From positions 126,286 to 190,285 of the forward strand of contig NZ_FNQT01000002.1 of NCBI RefSeq assembly GCF_900107665.1: a stretch of 64,000 nucleotides of DNA, given 5' to 3'. Below, one piece after another: positions 1 through 8,699 of the stretch (positions are counted from its first letter, which is position 1; every line of letters begins with the position of its first letter). Below the pieces are notes generated by a model. It ran no database searches and was not told the DNA's origin. It saw only the letters and a program-made list of their open reading frames with translations. The position numbers and the translations under genes are program-made. The stretch comes from Haloplanus vescus (GTDB lineage: Archaea > Halobacteriota > Halobacteria > Halobacteriales > Haloferacaceae).

Positions 1-62
1 CTTCGGTAGTCGTAATCGCCCGCCTGCGACGGATCGTCCGCGGGGTCGCCTCTCGTTGCCAT
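1..62 (-). CDS. 5' end of a gene, possibly FAD-linked (D-)lactate dehydrogenase (partial)
   Basis: An ATG at 60-62 on the minus strand opens a reading frame (MATRGDPADDPSQ...) that runs off the window edge after about 20 codons. A TATA-like element (87-96, GCATTTTATG on the minus strand) lies about 28 bp upstream, the spacing of a leaderless haloarchaeal promoter, which supports a real start. The N-terminus ends in a DYDY segment that, from memory only, resembles the start of haloarchaeal FAD-binding/Fe-S lactate dehydrogenases. Its place downstream of the lactate permease makes that plausible, but too little is visible to prove a function. Confidence 0.45.
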   Translation of the reverse strand, partial: MATRGDPADDPSQAGDYDYR

Positions 63-86
63 TGGCGGCCACTTAGCGCATGGCCG

Positions 87-96
87 CATAAAATGC
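87..96 (-). promoter_or_regulatory. TATA-like box for the partial gene starting at 62
   Basis: An AT-rich decamer is centred about 28 bp upstream of the ATG at 62 in otherwise GC-rich DNA. It implies that this gene has its own leaderless transcript rather than being only co-transcribed with the permease gene. Confidence 0.45.
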
Positions 97-101
97 GTGG
101 A

Positions 102-119
102 CTAGACCCGCAGGTCTAG
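102..119 (-). terminator. Inverted repeat at the 3' end of lctP
   Basis: CTAGACC and GGTCTAG are perfect 7-bp arms around CGCA. The right arm contains the lctP stop codon. It could be a transcript-end hairpin or a protein site; there is no T-tract. Confidence 0.35.
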
Positions 120-1825
120 AACACGCCGGGGAAGAGGACGTACCCGAACAGGAGCGTCAGGATACCCGTCATCGTCGCGTAGTACGCGAGCGGGATGAGT
201 TCGTAGCGGATAACCCGACCCTCCTCGCCGACGAGACCGACGACGGCGAGCGCTGCGACGACGTTGTGAACGGCGATGAGGTTCCCGATGGCACCACCGA
301 CGGCCTGCGCGCCGAGCAGGATGGTGTGCGGGAAGCCAATCGTGTCAGCAACGCCGTACTGGAACGTCCCGAACAGGATGTCGGAGACGGTGTTCGACCC
401 GGCGAGGAACGCCCCGAGCGCGCCGACGAGCGACGCGAAGAAGGGGTAGGCCCCGCCAGCGAGGTTCGCCATGGCGTCCGAGAGGATGATGAGCATCCCG
501 TCGGTGTTCGTGGCGGTCCCCGACTGAAGCATAATCTGGACCGTCGCGACTGCGAACAGCAGGGCGATGACGGCGGGCGTCACCTTCTCGATGGTTTCGG
601 TCCACGAGCCCTTGATTTCCTCAGTGGACATCCCGTGGAGCGGGATGGTGAGGAGGTGGACGGCGACGAACACCGCACCGGGCAGGTACAGCACCGCGAG
701 CGACCCGGACAGCGACGTGCCGAGGATGGACTGCCACTGCAGGACGAGCGTCGACTGCAGGAACGAGGTCACCGGACCGACGACGCGAGTAACGACCAGG
801 AGAATCGCCACGAGGGCGTAGGGCGCCCACGCTCGCGGCAGGGACATCGTCTGGACCGTCCCGCCGTCGGCGGCGACCTGCGTGTCTCGGTCCGAGGATT
901 CACCGGGTTCGATGTCGCCGACCCAGTGTTCGGGCCACTGCGACTGCGGGCCGAAGTCCCACTCGTCGTCCGGGTGGAAGAAGCCGGCCTTGAGTGCACT
1001 GACCGTGATGAACAGCCCGACCATGGCGCCGATGAGCCCCGGGAACTCCGGCCCGAGGAAGTACGCCGTCGCCCAGTAGGGCGCGGCGAAGGACGCCCAC
1101 GCGAACAGGCACAGCGGCAGCACTTCGAGGGCGGGCTTGATGGAGCGCTCCTCACCGAAGAAGCGCGTCATCATCGCCACGCCGATGAACGGGAGGATGG
1201 CACCGACGACGACGTGGAAGGAGGCGGCCCACACCGCGATTTCGCCGACCCACGCTTCCACGGTCAGTCCCTGGGCCGCGACGGCCGAGGAGATGACTTC
1301 GACGTCCTCGAAGATGTCGATCATCCCGATAATGAGCGGTGTCCCGACGGCGCCGAACGTAATCGCCATCAGGTTACCGGTAAGCGCGACCACGACGGCG
1401 GCCAGCGGCGGGAAGCCGAGGCCGACGAGCAGCGGACCGACGATGGCTGCCGGCGTCCCGAACCCGGCGGCCCCCTCGATGAACGACCCCATCAGGAAGA
1501 CGAGCAGGACGACCTGCACGCGTCGGTCGTCGCTGATCGACGCGAAGCCCTGACTGATGGCGTCGAACGCGCCAGTGCGCTTGAGCGTATAGAGCAACAG
1601 GATCGCCCCGAAGACGATCCACAGGATGCTCGCAGCCGTGATGAAGCCGTTAATAGTTGCTGCAGCAATCCATTGGAAGGACATTCCCCAGCCGACATAG
1701 CCGGCCGCGATGGCGACGACCCACGCGATGGGCATCGCTCGCGTCGCGGGCCAGAACCGCCCGACCATCAGATACGCGATGGCCACGAGCGGCAACACCG
1801 CGACGAGGATGTCTATAGCTGCCAT
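116..1825 (-). CDS. lctP: L-lactate permease (LctP/LldP family)
   Basis: A 569-residue polytopic membrane protein with a dozen or more hydrophobic helices, matching LctP-family proton-coupled lactate/glycolate importers in length and character: N-terminal [13 protein letters not shown] helix, conserved [14 protein letters not shown] segment near residues 115-130, and a C-terminal TVSDILFG / AVGGAIGN region. The family imports lactate and glycolate across the cytoplasmic membrane. The start is supported by GGAGGG four bases upstream of the ATG (1830-1835) and a TATA box at 1916-1926, giving a leader of roughly 70 nt, unlike the leaderless genes elsewhere in the window. It is divergent from the regulator at 2147 and beside Lut-type lactate oxidation genes, so lactate is the most likely substrate. 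Confidence 0.93.
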   Translation of the reverse strand: MAAIDILVAVLPLVAIAYLMVGRFWPATRAMPIAWVVAIAAGYVGWGMSFQWIAAATINGFITAASILWIVFGAILLLYTLKRTGAFDAISQGFASISDDRRVQVVLLVFLMGSFIEGAAGFGTPAAIVGPLLVGLGFPPLAAVVVALTGNLMAITFGAVGTPLIIGMIDIFEDVEVISSAVAAQGLTVEAWVGEIAVWAASFHVVVGAILPFIGVAMMTRFFGEERSIKPALEVLPLCLFAWASFAAPYWATAYFLGPEFPGLIGAMVGLFITVSALKAGFFHPDDEWDFGPQSQWPEHWVGDIEPGESSDRDTQVAADGGTVQTMSLPRAWAPYALVAILLVVTRVVGPVTSFLQSTLVLQWQSILGTSLSGSLAVLYLPGAVFVAVHLLTIPLHGMSTEEIKGSWTETIEKVTPAVIALLFAVATVQIMLQSGTATNTDGMLIILSDAMANLAGGAYPFFASLVGALGAFLAGSNTVSDILFGTFQYGVADTIGFPHTILLGAQAVGGAIGNLIAVHNVVAALAVVGLVGEEGRVIRYELIPLAYYATMTGILTLLFGYVLFPGVF

Positions 1826-2146
1826 ACTGCCCTCCGGCGCGACTCGGCGGTCGCGCCCATTCCACGATCATTCTTGATTCGATCGAACATCGGTCCATGC
1901 CACCAACTCCCTTGGTTTATATTTAACGTTCCTCGCTTTTCGTTATAGTTCTCGGTCGATAATCATCGACTCGTGGAGAAATTCTAACACGTATAGAAGA
2001 CACATCTCCGGTTTCAGCGGCTTTGAATGGGTTTTCTGACGGTTTCGGTTCACGGGAACATACGTCTGTAGAGGCGAGTGCAGTCGTATGAATGGCCATT
2101 CTCTCGTGTGCAAAGGCTTATACTGTCGTGTGTAATGGCGCATGGT
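1826..2146. promoter_or_regulatory. Divergent intergenic region between lctP and the winged-helix regulator
   Basis: About 320 bp without a gene and noticeably AT-richer than its surroundings. It holds the lctP Shine-Dalgarno (1830-1835) and TATA box (1916-1926, TTTATATTTAA on the plus strand), a perfect 12-bp palindrome GAATGGCCATTC (2090-2101), and a TATA-like GCTTATAC (2116-2123) 28 bp before the ATG at 2147. The palindrome just upstream of that TATA is the best operator candidate for the neighbouring regulator. Confidence 0.55.
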
Positions 2147-2710
2147 ATGGGTGAACAGGGCGAACGACCGCGGAATACCGACGGACAGTACGCCGACCGC
2201 ATCCCACCCGAGGCCGTACTCGACGTGTTCGACGACCGAGAGGACATGGCTCGCCCACTCACCGCGGGCGACGTGATGGACGCGCTGGACTGTTCGCGGC
2301 GGACCGCCCACAACAAACTCTCGACGCTGGTCGACCGCGGGACGTTGGAGACCCGGAAGGTCGGCGCGCGGAGTCGCGTCTGGTGGGTCCCGATGCCGCG
2401 CGGCCCGGAGTCTCGGACCGACGAGCGTCCGCTTCCGGTCACGAACGCCATTCAGGATGCGAGCCTCCCGGGGAGTGGACCAACGCTCGAGGCGCGGCGT
2501 GAGGCGCTATCGGCCGCCTACGACTACCTCGCGGCTAACCCCGAGGCGAAGAAGGCCGATTTCCTGCGCGACGTCTATCACGACCATCCGGCGGGGTACG
2601 AGTCCCCCGAAGCGTGGTGGAACGCGCTGCATCCGGCGCTGAAGGACCTCCCCGGCGTCGACCCGCCAGCCGAGCGCGGCCACCTCTGGCACTTCCTCGG
2701 GGGTGATTGA
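2147..2710 (+). CDS. Winged helix-turn-helix regulator, probable lactate-locus regulator
   Basis: 187 residues. The first 80 form a winged HTH: PLTAGDVMDALDCSRRTAHNKLSTLVDRG is a clear recognition-helix segment, followed by a wing ending in VWWVP. The C-terminal half (ARREALSAAYDYLAANPEAKKADFLRDVY...) is a small helical domain with aromatic-rich HPAGYESPEAWWNALHP, which I do not assign to a family. The ATG at 2147 is preferred over the upstream in-frame ATGs at 2078 and 2135 because a TATA-like box sits 28 bp before it. Being divergent from lctP and upstream of the Lut genes suggests local regulation; that is inference from position. Confidence 0.75.
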   Translation: MGEQGERPRNTDGQYADRIPPEAVLDVFDDREDMARPLTAGDVMDALDCSRRTAHNKLSTLVDRGTLETRKVGARSRVWWVPMPRGPESRTDERPLPVTNAIQDASLPGSGPTLEARREALSAAYDYLAANPEAKKADFLRDVYHDHPAGYESPEAWWNALHPALKDLPGVDPPAERGHLWHFLGGD

Positions 2711-2808
2711 TCGGGTGGTTTTTTCAGCTGTACTCCGAGTAGTTTGCCAGCACATGTCCGTGCGGTCGAGACAGCGCGACTACCGACCTCTCCCCGACGG
2801 TTCCAACC

Positions 2809-4539
2809 GTGGCTGAGGACGCGACCGACGCCCCGCCCGACGACGGCGACGACGGCCCCGTGTACGCGTCCGAAGTCGAGGGGCGCCAGTACCGCGGGAC
2901 GTGGTACTGCCCGCTCCCGTACGACGACCTCGACCGCGCGCCAGAGACCGACGACTACCCCGACCGAGGCTCTGGTGGTGCCTTCCGGCTGGCAGAACTC
3001 CCCCGCGTCCCCCGCCTCAGGGACGTTGTCGGCCCGAGCGCCATCATGCTCGGTGCCTCGCTCGGGAGCGGCGAGACGCTGTTCTGGCCCGGACTCATCG
3101 CGCGTCACGGCTGGGGCCTCTACTGGGCGTTCGTCGTCGGCATCCTCACCCAGTTCGTCGTCAACACCGAACTCCAGCGGTGGACGCTCGCCACCGGCGA
3201 GAGCGTCTTCCGCTCCTACGTTCGAGTTCATCGCGCGTGGCCGTGGGCGTTCCTCCTCGCCGGCCTCCTGAGTCTCGGGTGGCCCGGCTGGGCCGCCGGC
3301 GCCGCACAGGTCGTCGCCACCGCGGCCGGCCTCGCGGGGTCGACGCTCCTCGGTCTTCCCGCGTGGAAGCCCCTCGCTGTCGGCCTCCTCCTCGTCGTCT
3401 GGCTCTCGTACCAGGTATCGTCAGTCGCGTACAACGCGGTTGAGGCGGTGCAGGTCGGCCTCCTCCTCGTTGCCCTCGTGACTGCCCTCTCCCTCGCCGT
3501 CGTCAGCGGTGCTATCCTCGAACTCGACTCCATCCCAACGGCCGTCGCCGGTATCGGGACGCTCCCGGCGCAGATGGACGTAGCCGTCTTCCTTGGCGGC
3601 CTCGCGTTCGCTGGCGCCGGTGGGTATCTGAATCTTTCGCAGAGTCTCTGGGTGCGCGAGAAGGGGTACGGCATGGGCAACTATCAGGGCCGCGTCCGCA
3701 ACCCGCTGAGCGGGGACGACCCCGAACCCATCCGCCCTGATGGCTTCACCTTCCGCCCGACGCGACTGAACCTGAAACGGTGGCGTGGCTGGTGGCGCGT
3801 CACCCGGGCCGAGCACTTCCTCACCTTCGTCGTCGGCCTCCTCGGCGTCGCGACGGTGCTCATGGCCGTCGCCCACCGCCACGCACCGGGCACGTCGACG
3901 AACGCCCTCGAAATGTGGCTCGGTGAAATCGCTCCTGCGCTCGGCGGCTTGGGTGGCGTCCTCGTGTTCGTCCTCCTCTTCGTCGCGCTGTTCACCACCG
4001 AGTATGCCATCGTCGAGTCTTTCGTCCGGAACTCCGCCGACGCCATCTACGAGACGTTCGCCCGCGACGCCGGCTGGGACCTCTCCCGACTGTTCTGGTG
4101 GCTGCTCACCGCCTTCACGCTCTGGGGCGTCGTCATCATCGTCCTGTTCACCACGCCACTCGGCACCCAAGGCCCCTTCTTCTTGCTCGTCGTCGGTGCC
4201 GCCCTCTCCGGGATGATGATGTGGCCCTACACCATCCTGACGCTCTTGGTCAACACCGAACGCCTGCCCGAACACCTCCAGCCAAGTTGGGGTCGCGTCG
4301 TCGCCATGTGGTGGGCAGCGGGTTTCTACGGGTTCTTCAGCGTCCTCTTACTCGGCGAGACAGCCACGATGGTCGGTCTCGATGCCCTCGACACGGCGGT
4401 CACCGTCGCCGGGAGCGCGCCCGGGGGGTACGTCATCTGGATCGGCTACGCGCTCGTCCAAGGCTACGCCGTCGTCCGCTCCGTCCGCGCCAAGCGGACC
4501 GCATCGGGCACCGTCGACGCCCTGAGTGCGCTCGATTAA
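2809..4539 (+). CDS. NRAMP-fold transporter lacking the canonical metal-binding motifs
   Basis: A 576-residue membrane protein with a GTG start, a cytoplasmic N-terminus of about 70 residues and roughly 11 TM helices. The fold resembles haloarchaeal proteins annotated as Nramp-family metal transporters: GPSAIMLGASLGSGETLFWP (residues 75-94) occupies the TM1 position and AGAGGYLNLSQSLWVREKG the TM6 position. Canonical NRAMPs carry DPGN in TM1 and MPH in TM6 to bind Mn or Fe; neither is present here. The substrate is therefore unknown. Position between the lactate regulator and LutC suggests a role in organic-acid metabolism, by inference. The GTG start is uncertain. Confidence 0.7.
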   Translation: MAEDATDAPPDDGDDGPVYASEVEGRQYRGTWYCPLPYDDLDRAPETDDYPDRGSGGAFRLAELPRVPRLRDVVGPSAIMLGASLGSGETLFWPGLIARHGWGLYWAFVVGILTQFVVNTELQRWTLATGESVFRSYVRVHRAWPWAFLLAGLLSLGWPGWAAGAAQVVATAAGLAGSTLLGLPAWKPLAVGLLLVVWLSYQVSSVAYNAVEAVQVGLLLVALVTALSLAVVSGAILELDSIPTAVAGIGTLPAQMDVAVFLGGLAFAGAGGYLNLSQSLWVREKGYGMGNYQGRVRNPLSGDDPEPIRPDGFTFRPTRLNLKRWRGWWRVTRAEHFLTFVVGLLGVATVLMAVAHRHAPGTSTNALEMWLGEIAPALGGLGGVLVFVLLFVALFTTEYAIVESFVRNSADAIYETFARDAGWDLSRLFWWLLTAFTLWGVVIIVLFTTPLGTQGPFFLLVVGAALSGMMMWPYTILTLLVNTERLPEHLQPSWGRVVAMWWAAGFYGFFSVLLLGETATMVGLDALDTAVTVAGSAPGGYVIWIGYALVQGYAVVRSVRAKRTASGTVDALSALD

Positions 4540-4545
4540 CAGATT

Positions 4546-4558
4546 GGGTGTTTTACCC
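4546..4558 (+). terminator. Short hairpin after the NRAMP-like gene
   Basis: GGGT-GTTTT-ACCC lies just after the stop codon and is followed by TTTG. It is a weak intrinsic-terminator-like structure in the 116-bp gap before lutC. Confidence 0.3.
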
Positions 4559-4655
4559 TTTGTCGGTGGTCAGGACCGGGGCCACGTCGTGCGATGCCTG
4601 ACACGTGCGAGCGCGGACCGAAGCTACAAAGCCGCCTCAACACGTCGATTAGGGT

Positions 4656-5168
4656 ATGGCAACGACGACCACGAACCCGACGCTCTCGGCGTTCGAGGAG
4701 TCCCTCGCGGCCCTCGATGTCGAACTCACCCGGACGACGGTCGACGATTTCGCCGCGACGCTCGACGATATCGTCCGCGACCCCGCCGTCGGCGTCCCCC
4801 TCCCCTTCGACGTCGACTACCCCGACAGCGTGACCGTGGACCCAACGCCCGCGGCCGTCGAACGGGCGACGACGGGTGTGACGCCCGCCTCCTACGGCAT
4901 CGCCAACTACGGCAGCGTCGTCCTGCCCTCTACTGACTCGGGCGCCGAACTCGTCAGCCTCTATCCCGAACTCCACGTCCCCGTCGTCCACGCGGACGAT
5001 ATCCTGCCCGACCTGCCGTCCGCGCTCGACCGATTCGGGGACGCCGCTCGCGACGACGACCTGAGCGCCATCGTCGCCACCGGGCCGAGCGCCACCGCCG
5101 ACATGGGTGACCTCGTCCTCGGAGCGCACGGCCCGAAGGCGGTCCACGTGGTGATGCTCGATGAGTAA
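4656..5168 (+). CDS. lutC: LUD-domain protein, LutC-type lactate utilisation subunit
   Basis: A 170-residue soluble protein with the LUD fold typical of LutC/YkgG: an N-terminal helix (LSAFEESLAALDVEL), ASYGIANYGSVVLPS, where LUD proteins carry a 'tag/no-tag' loop, then HVPVVHADDI and a C-terminal TGPSATADMGDLVLGAHGP, which is strongly conserved in the family (SxTADIE...GVHGP). LutABC oxidises L-lactate to pyruvate in the cytoplasm or at the membrane in bacteria; LutC is needed but its chemistry is not settled. It overlaps the next gene by 8 bp, so the two are translationally coupled. Confidence 0.88.
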   Translation: MATTTTNPTLSAFEESLAALDVELTRTTVDDFAATLDDIVRDPAVGVPLPFDVDYPDSVTVDPTPAAVERATTGVTPASYGIANYGSVVLPSTDSGAELVSLYPELHVPVVHADDILPDLPSALDRFGDAARDDDLSAIVATGPSATADMGDLVLGAHGPKAVHVVMLDE

Positions 5169-7353
5169 GGGTGACCGCGCCGCCGAGATTCGGCGACTCA
5201 TGGCGACCGAAGGCCCCGCCATCGAGGAGAACACCAAGGGGTTCAACCGGAAGCGACAGGAGGCCGTCGCCGACCTGGAGAACTACGAGGAACTTCGCAC
5301 GCGCGCCCGCGAGATCAAAGAGGACGCCATCGACCGCCTCCCCGAACTCGTCGACGAGTTGCGCGAGAGCGTCGAGGACAACGGCGGCACTCTCTACATC
5401 GCCGACGACGCCGAGGATGCGAACCGCTACATCCGCGACCTGGCGGCCGACAAAGACGCCGACAGCGTCGTCAAGAGCAAGTCGATGACCACCGAGGAAC
5501 TGGAGGTCAACGACGCCCTCGAAGCCGACGGCGTCGACGTGGTCGAGACCGACCTCGGCGAGTGGGTCGTCCAGCTCGCCGACGAATCCCCGTCACATCT
5601 CATCGCACCCGCCATCCACCGGTCCCGCGAGAGCATCGCCGAACTGTTCCAAGAGGTGTTCGACCCCGAGGACCCGCCGAAGACGGCGAGCGAACTCACC
5701 ATGTTCGCCCGCGAGAAACTGGGCGCGCGCATCCGCGACGCCGACATCGGCATGACCGGCGCCAACTTCATCACCGCCGACAGCGGGACGATGGCACTCG
5801 TCACCAGCGAGGGCAACGCCCGGAAGTGTGCGGTCACGCCCGACACCCACGTCGCAGTCGCCGGCGTCGAGAAGATTATCCCCTCGACCGACGACCTCTC
5901 GCCGTTCCTCGAACTCCTCGCACGCTCTGGGACGGGGCAGGACCTCACCGCCTACGTCTCCATGCTCACCCCGCCCGTCGACTCTCCCTCCATCGACTTC
6001 GACGACGACGAGACGCCCCTCTCGGAGCTCGACTCGGACCGCGAGTTCCACCTTGTCCTCGTCGACAACGGTCGGATGGCGATGCGCGAGGACGACCAAC
6101 TCCGCGAGACGCTCTACTGCATCCGGTGTGGTCAGTGTTCGAACTCCTGTGCCAACTTCCAGCACATCGGCGGCCACGGCTTCGGCGGCGAGACCTACTC
6201 TGGCGGCATCGGCACCGGATGGGAAGCGGGCATCGAGGGCCTCGACACCGCCGCCGAGTTCAACGACTTCTGTACCGGCTGTTCGCGCTGTGTGAACGGC
6301 TGCCCGACCAAAATCGACATCCCGTGGATAAACACGGTCGTCCGCGACCGAATCAACCGCGGCGAGGAACCCGACGGCGTCGACCACCTCGTCGAGGGAC
6401 TGACGCCCGACGAGGAACCCGGTGGTCTCGACCTCGGCAAGCGCCTGTTCGGTAACTTCGAGACGCTCGCGAAACTCGGGAGTGCGACCGCGCCGGTCTC
6501 CAACTGGCTCGCCGACGCCGCACCCGCCCGGTGGGCGCTCGAACGCGTCGCGGGCGTCGACGCGCGCCGCGACCTCCCCGAGTTCCAGCGCGAGACGCTC
6601 GTCGAGTGGTTCGAGAACCGCGTCGCCACCGTCTCCGACCCGACCCGAGAGGTCGTGCTCTACCCCGACGTGTACACCAACCACGTGCAGGTCGAACGCG
6701 GGAAAGCCGCCGTCCGGGTGCTCGAAGCTCTCGGCGTCTCGGTCCGGATTCCGTCGGTCCGGTCGAGCGGTCGCGCGCCCCTCTCACAGGGGATGATCGC
6801 CACTGCCGAAGACCACGCCCACGACGTCTACGGCAGCCTCGCCGAACACCTCGACGCCGGGCGCGACGTGGTCGTCATCGAACCCTCCGACATCGCCATG
6901 TTCGAGAACGAGTACGAGCGGTTCCTCTCCGAGAGGTCCGCCGAGCGCCTGCGCGACAATTCCTACGAGATCATGGAGTACGTCTACGGCCTGTTGGAGA
7001 ACGGCGCCGACGCCGGCGCGCTCCGCGGTGGCTCGGGCGAGGAAGTCGCGTACCACGCCCATTGCCAGCAGCGCACGCTCGGCCTCGAAGCCCACACCGT
7101 CGCGGTGCTCGAAGACCTCGACTACGACGTCATCACCTCCGACGTGGAGTGCTGTGGCATGGCCGGGTCGTTCGGTTACAAGGACACCTACTACGAACTG
7201 AGCATGGACGTGGGCGACGACCTCGCCGAGCAGTTCTCGACGCCGGAAGCCCGTGACCGGACGGTCGTCGCCAGCGGTACCTCCTGTCTGGAGCAACTCG
7301 ACGCCCTGCTCTCGCGGCCCACGACGCACCCGGTGGAACTCGTCGCGCCGTAA
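5161..7353 (+). CDS. Fused LutB-LutA type lactate oxidation iron-sulfur protein
   Basis: 730 residues joining two bacterial subunits. Residues 1-310 are a LUD domain like LutB (GMTGANFITADSGTMALV). Residues about 315-400 hold two 4Fe-4S motifs, CIRCGQCSNSC and CTGCSRCVNGCP. The remainder resembles LutA/GlpC, with one intact CCG motif (VECCGMAGSFG, near residue 660). The position of the first CCG motif reads SSGRAPLSQG, without cysteines. The expected role is electron transfer from L-lactate oxidation to the respiratory chain. The ATG lies inside the end of lutC. Arrangement and motifs make the family assignment firm; the fused architecture and loss of one CCG motif are visible directly. Confidence 0.88.
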   Translation: MSKGDRAAEIRRLMATEGPAIEENTKGFNRKRQEAVADLENYEELRTRAREIKEDAIDRLPELVDELRESVEDNGGTLYIADDAEDANRYIRDLAADKDADSVVKSKSMTTEELEVNDALEADGVDVVETDLGEWVVQLADESPSHLIAPAIHRSRESIAELFQEVFDPEDPPKTASELTMFAREKLGARIRDADIGMTGANFITADSGTMALVTSEGNARKCAVTPDTHVAVAGVEKIIPSTDDLSPFLELLARSGTGQDLTAYVSMLTPPVDSPSIDFDDDETPLSELDSDREFHLVLVDNGRMAMREDDQLRETLYCIRCGQCSNSCANFQHIGGHGFGGETYSGGIGTGWEAGIEGLDTAAEFNDFCTGCSRCVNGCPTKIDIPWINTVVRDRINRGEEPDGVDHLVEGLTPDEEPGGLDLGKRLFGNFETLAKLGSATAPVSNWLADAAPARWALERVAGVDARRDLPEFQRETLVEWFENRVATVSDPTREVVLYPDVYTNHVQVERGKAAVRVLEALGVSVRIPSVRSSGRAPLSQGMIATAEDHAHDVYGSLAEHLDAGRDVVVIEPSDIAMFENEYERFLSERSAERLRDNSYEIMEYVYGLLENGADAGALRGGSGEEVAYHAHCQQRTLGLEAHTVAVLEDLDYDVITSDVECCGMAGSFGYKDTYYELSMDVGDDLAEQFSTPEARDRTVVASGTSCLEQLDALLSRPTTHPVELVAP

Positions 7354-7479
7354 GCGGTCGCATCCGTCGTGCCGTCAGACTCCGATTTCCCCCTGCGTGC
7401 GGCAACCTCGCCTCCCCCACGACGAGTCTCGCCGCACGCCACGATTCGGCCGAGGGTACAAATTGTCAGTCCGTAACGC

Positions 7480-7498
7480 GACGACAACCCCTGTCGTC
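7480..7498. terminator. Perfect hairpin between convergent genes
   Basis: GACGACA-ACCCC-TGTCGTC, a perfect 7-bp stem with a 5-nt loop, in the 159-bp gap between the lactate operon and the convergent regulator gene. It could end transcription from either side. It is one of the few convergent gaps in the window large enough to hold such a structure. Confidence 0.45.
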
Positions 7499-7512
7499 TC
7501 CGCTCGGTCGCT

Positions 7513-8298
7513 TCAGACCGTCGTCTTGTGCGTCGACTCGTCGCGATACCGCTCGAATATCGACTCGGCGGCCGTCCGTAGCTCCGGGTCCGTCGACACC
7601 GCGAGCGCGTGCGGTTGGCCGTCCTTCGAGGCGCCGAACGCCGCGGTGTCGTCCATGACGCCCACGAAAAACGAGATTGGCTTCGGATGGACGTAGATAT
7701 CGACCGAATCCGACTCGATGGTGGTCTCGTGGCCCTCGCGGTAGTCGATCCGTTCACTCGCCCGTTCGCTCGCTCGTTCGGAGATGACCGTCTCCACGTC
7801 GAACTCCTCACCGCGCCGAATCCGAGAGGCCAGTTGGTCGATGCTCTCCTGTTGGACCGCCGGGGCCACCTCCCGGATGTACGTCGACTCCGCCCGGAGC
7901 GAGAGCACGCGGTCGAGGATGCTGAATGGGTCCGCACTCGATGCGACGAGGAGCTCGGCGCCAGACAGCGCGTCGATGGGCAGGTCACGGAAGACGGGCG
8001 GGCCGTTCCGAAGGAGCGTCTCGAACTCGACTGCCGCCGCCGTCCGGTCGAGCGCGTCATCGAACCGCGTCGCGATACCTGCGCCGAAGGGCGTGAGTCG
8101 GAGTTCGCGGTCGGCCTGTCGGAGGTAGCCCCGCTCTTCGAGGGAGTTGACGACGCGGACGACCGTCCGGTGTGACGCGTCGAGTCGTGACTCCAGCGCC
8201 GAGCGGTCGACGGGTTCGTCGTCTGCGACGATACCGAGCGCCTCGGCTCGGTTGTCGGACTGTGTGAGATATCGGAGTTCCGCGACGGCGTCTTCCAT
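7513..8298 (-). CDS. HTH transcriptional regulator with FilR1-like C-terminal domain
   Basis: 261 residues. The N-terminal winged helix (residues 5-80) has RSALESRLDASHRTVVRVVNSLEERGYL followed by a wing. The rest (about 100-255) matches the ligand-sensing/middle domain (FilR1/DUF1724-like) common in haloarchaeal regulators: FEVE/LLRNGPPVFRDLPIDAL, the VISERASERASER strand-helix, and IYVHPKPISFFVGVMDD near the end. It is monocistronic and convergent with the lactate operon; its targets are unknown. Confidence 0.75.
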   Translation of the reverse strand: MEDAVAELRYLTQSDNRAEALGIVADDEPVDRSALESRLDASHRTVVRVVNSLEERGYLRQADRELRLTPFGAGIATRFDDALDRTAAAVEFETLLRNGPPVFRDLPIDALSGAELLVASSADPFSILDRVLSLRAESTYIREVAPAVQQESIDQLASRIRRGEEFDVETVISERASERASERIDYREGHETTIESDSVDIYVHPKPISFFVGVMDDTAAFGASKDGQPHALAVSTDPELRTAAESIFERYRDESTHKTTV

Positions 8299-8375
8299 AC
8301 GCGCTACTCGTCCGTCGCTAACTTAAACAGATACGAACGGCCGGGCCGGGTGTGTCGCGTCGCCCCCTTCCGCGA

Positions 8376-8384
8376 ACTATTAAG
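8376..8384 (+). promoter_or_regulatory. TATA-like box of the PRC-barrel gene
   Basis: ACTATTAAG is centred 28 bp before the ATG at 8409. It selects that ATG over the in-frame start 57 bp upstream and implies a leaderless transcript. Confidence 0.55.
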
Positions 8385-8408
8385 ACCCGCGGCGAACAGG
8401 TGGTTCGT

Positions 8409-8699
8409 ATGGACGGTACGCCACAGGAGATTACGACGCTCGTCGGGCGCGAGGTGTATTCGAACAACGGGGTCTTCGTCGGCGAAGTCGAGGACGTTCG
8501 TCTCGACCTGAGTCAGCAGACGGTCACCGGGCTCGCGCTCGGCGAACTGAGTCAGGAACTGTTCGCCGGGCGCATCGAGTCCGGCAAGGGCGTGATGATT
8601 CCGTACCGGTGGGTTCGTGCCGTCGGCGACGTGATTCTCATCAACGACGTGGTCGAACGACTCGAAGACGACGGCGAGGACGAGGAAGTCATCGCTTAA
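8409..8699 (+). CDS. PRC-barrel domain protein
   Basis: 96 residues, essentially a single PRC-barrel beta fold: TTLVGREVYSNNGVFVGEVEDVRLDL (residues 8-33), VTGLALGE, then IPYRWVRAVGDVILINDVV. PRC barrels occur in photosynthetic reaction centre H subunits and RimM; the small stand-alone archaeal forms have been linked to cell division in haloarchaea (CdpB-type proteins), which this one may resemble. An acidic C-terminal tail (EDDGEDEE) follows. Its TAA stop shares a TTAA tetranucleotide with the stop of the convergent gene. Confidence 0.8.
   Translation: MDGTPQEITTLVGREVYSNNGVFVGEVEDVRLDLSQQTVTGLALGELSQELFAGRIESGKGVMIPYRWVRAVGDVILINDVVERLEDDGEDEEVIA

Noticed and set aside
266-1948. 560-codon plus-strand open frame opposite lctP
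   Set aside because: It is the low-complexity antisense shadow of a high-GC membrane-protein gene (Arg/Asp/Glu/Gly-rich, no domain).
7742-7785. Tandem SERASERASER repeat in the FilR1-like regulator
   Set aside because: A short in-frame micro-repeat in a loop/helix of a coding gene; not evidence of an expansion element.
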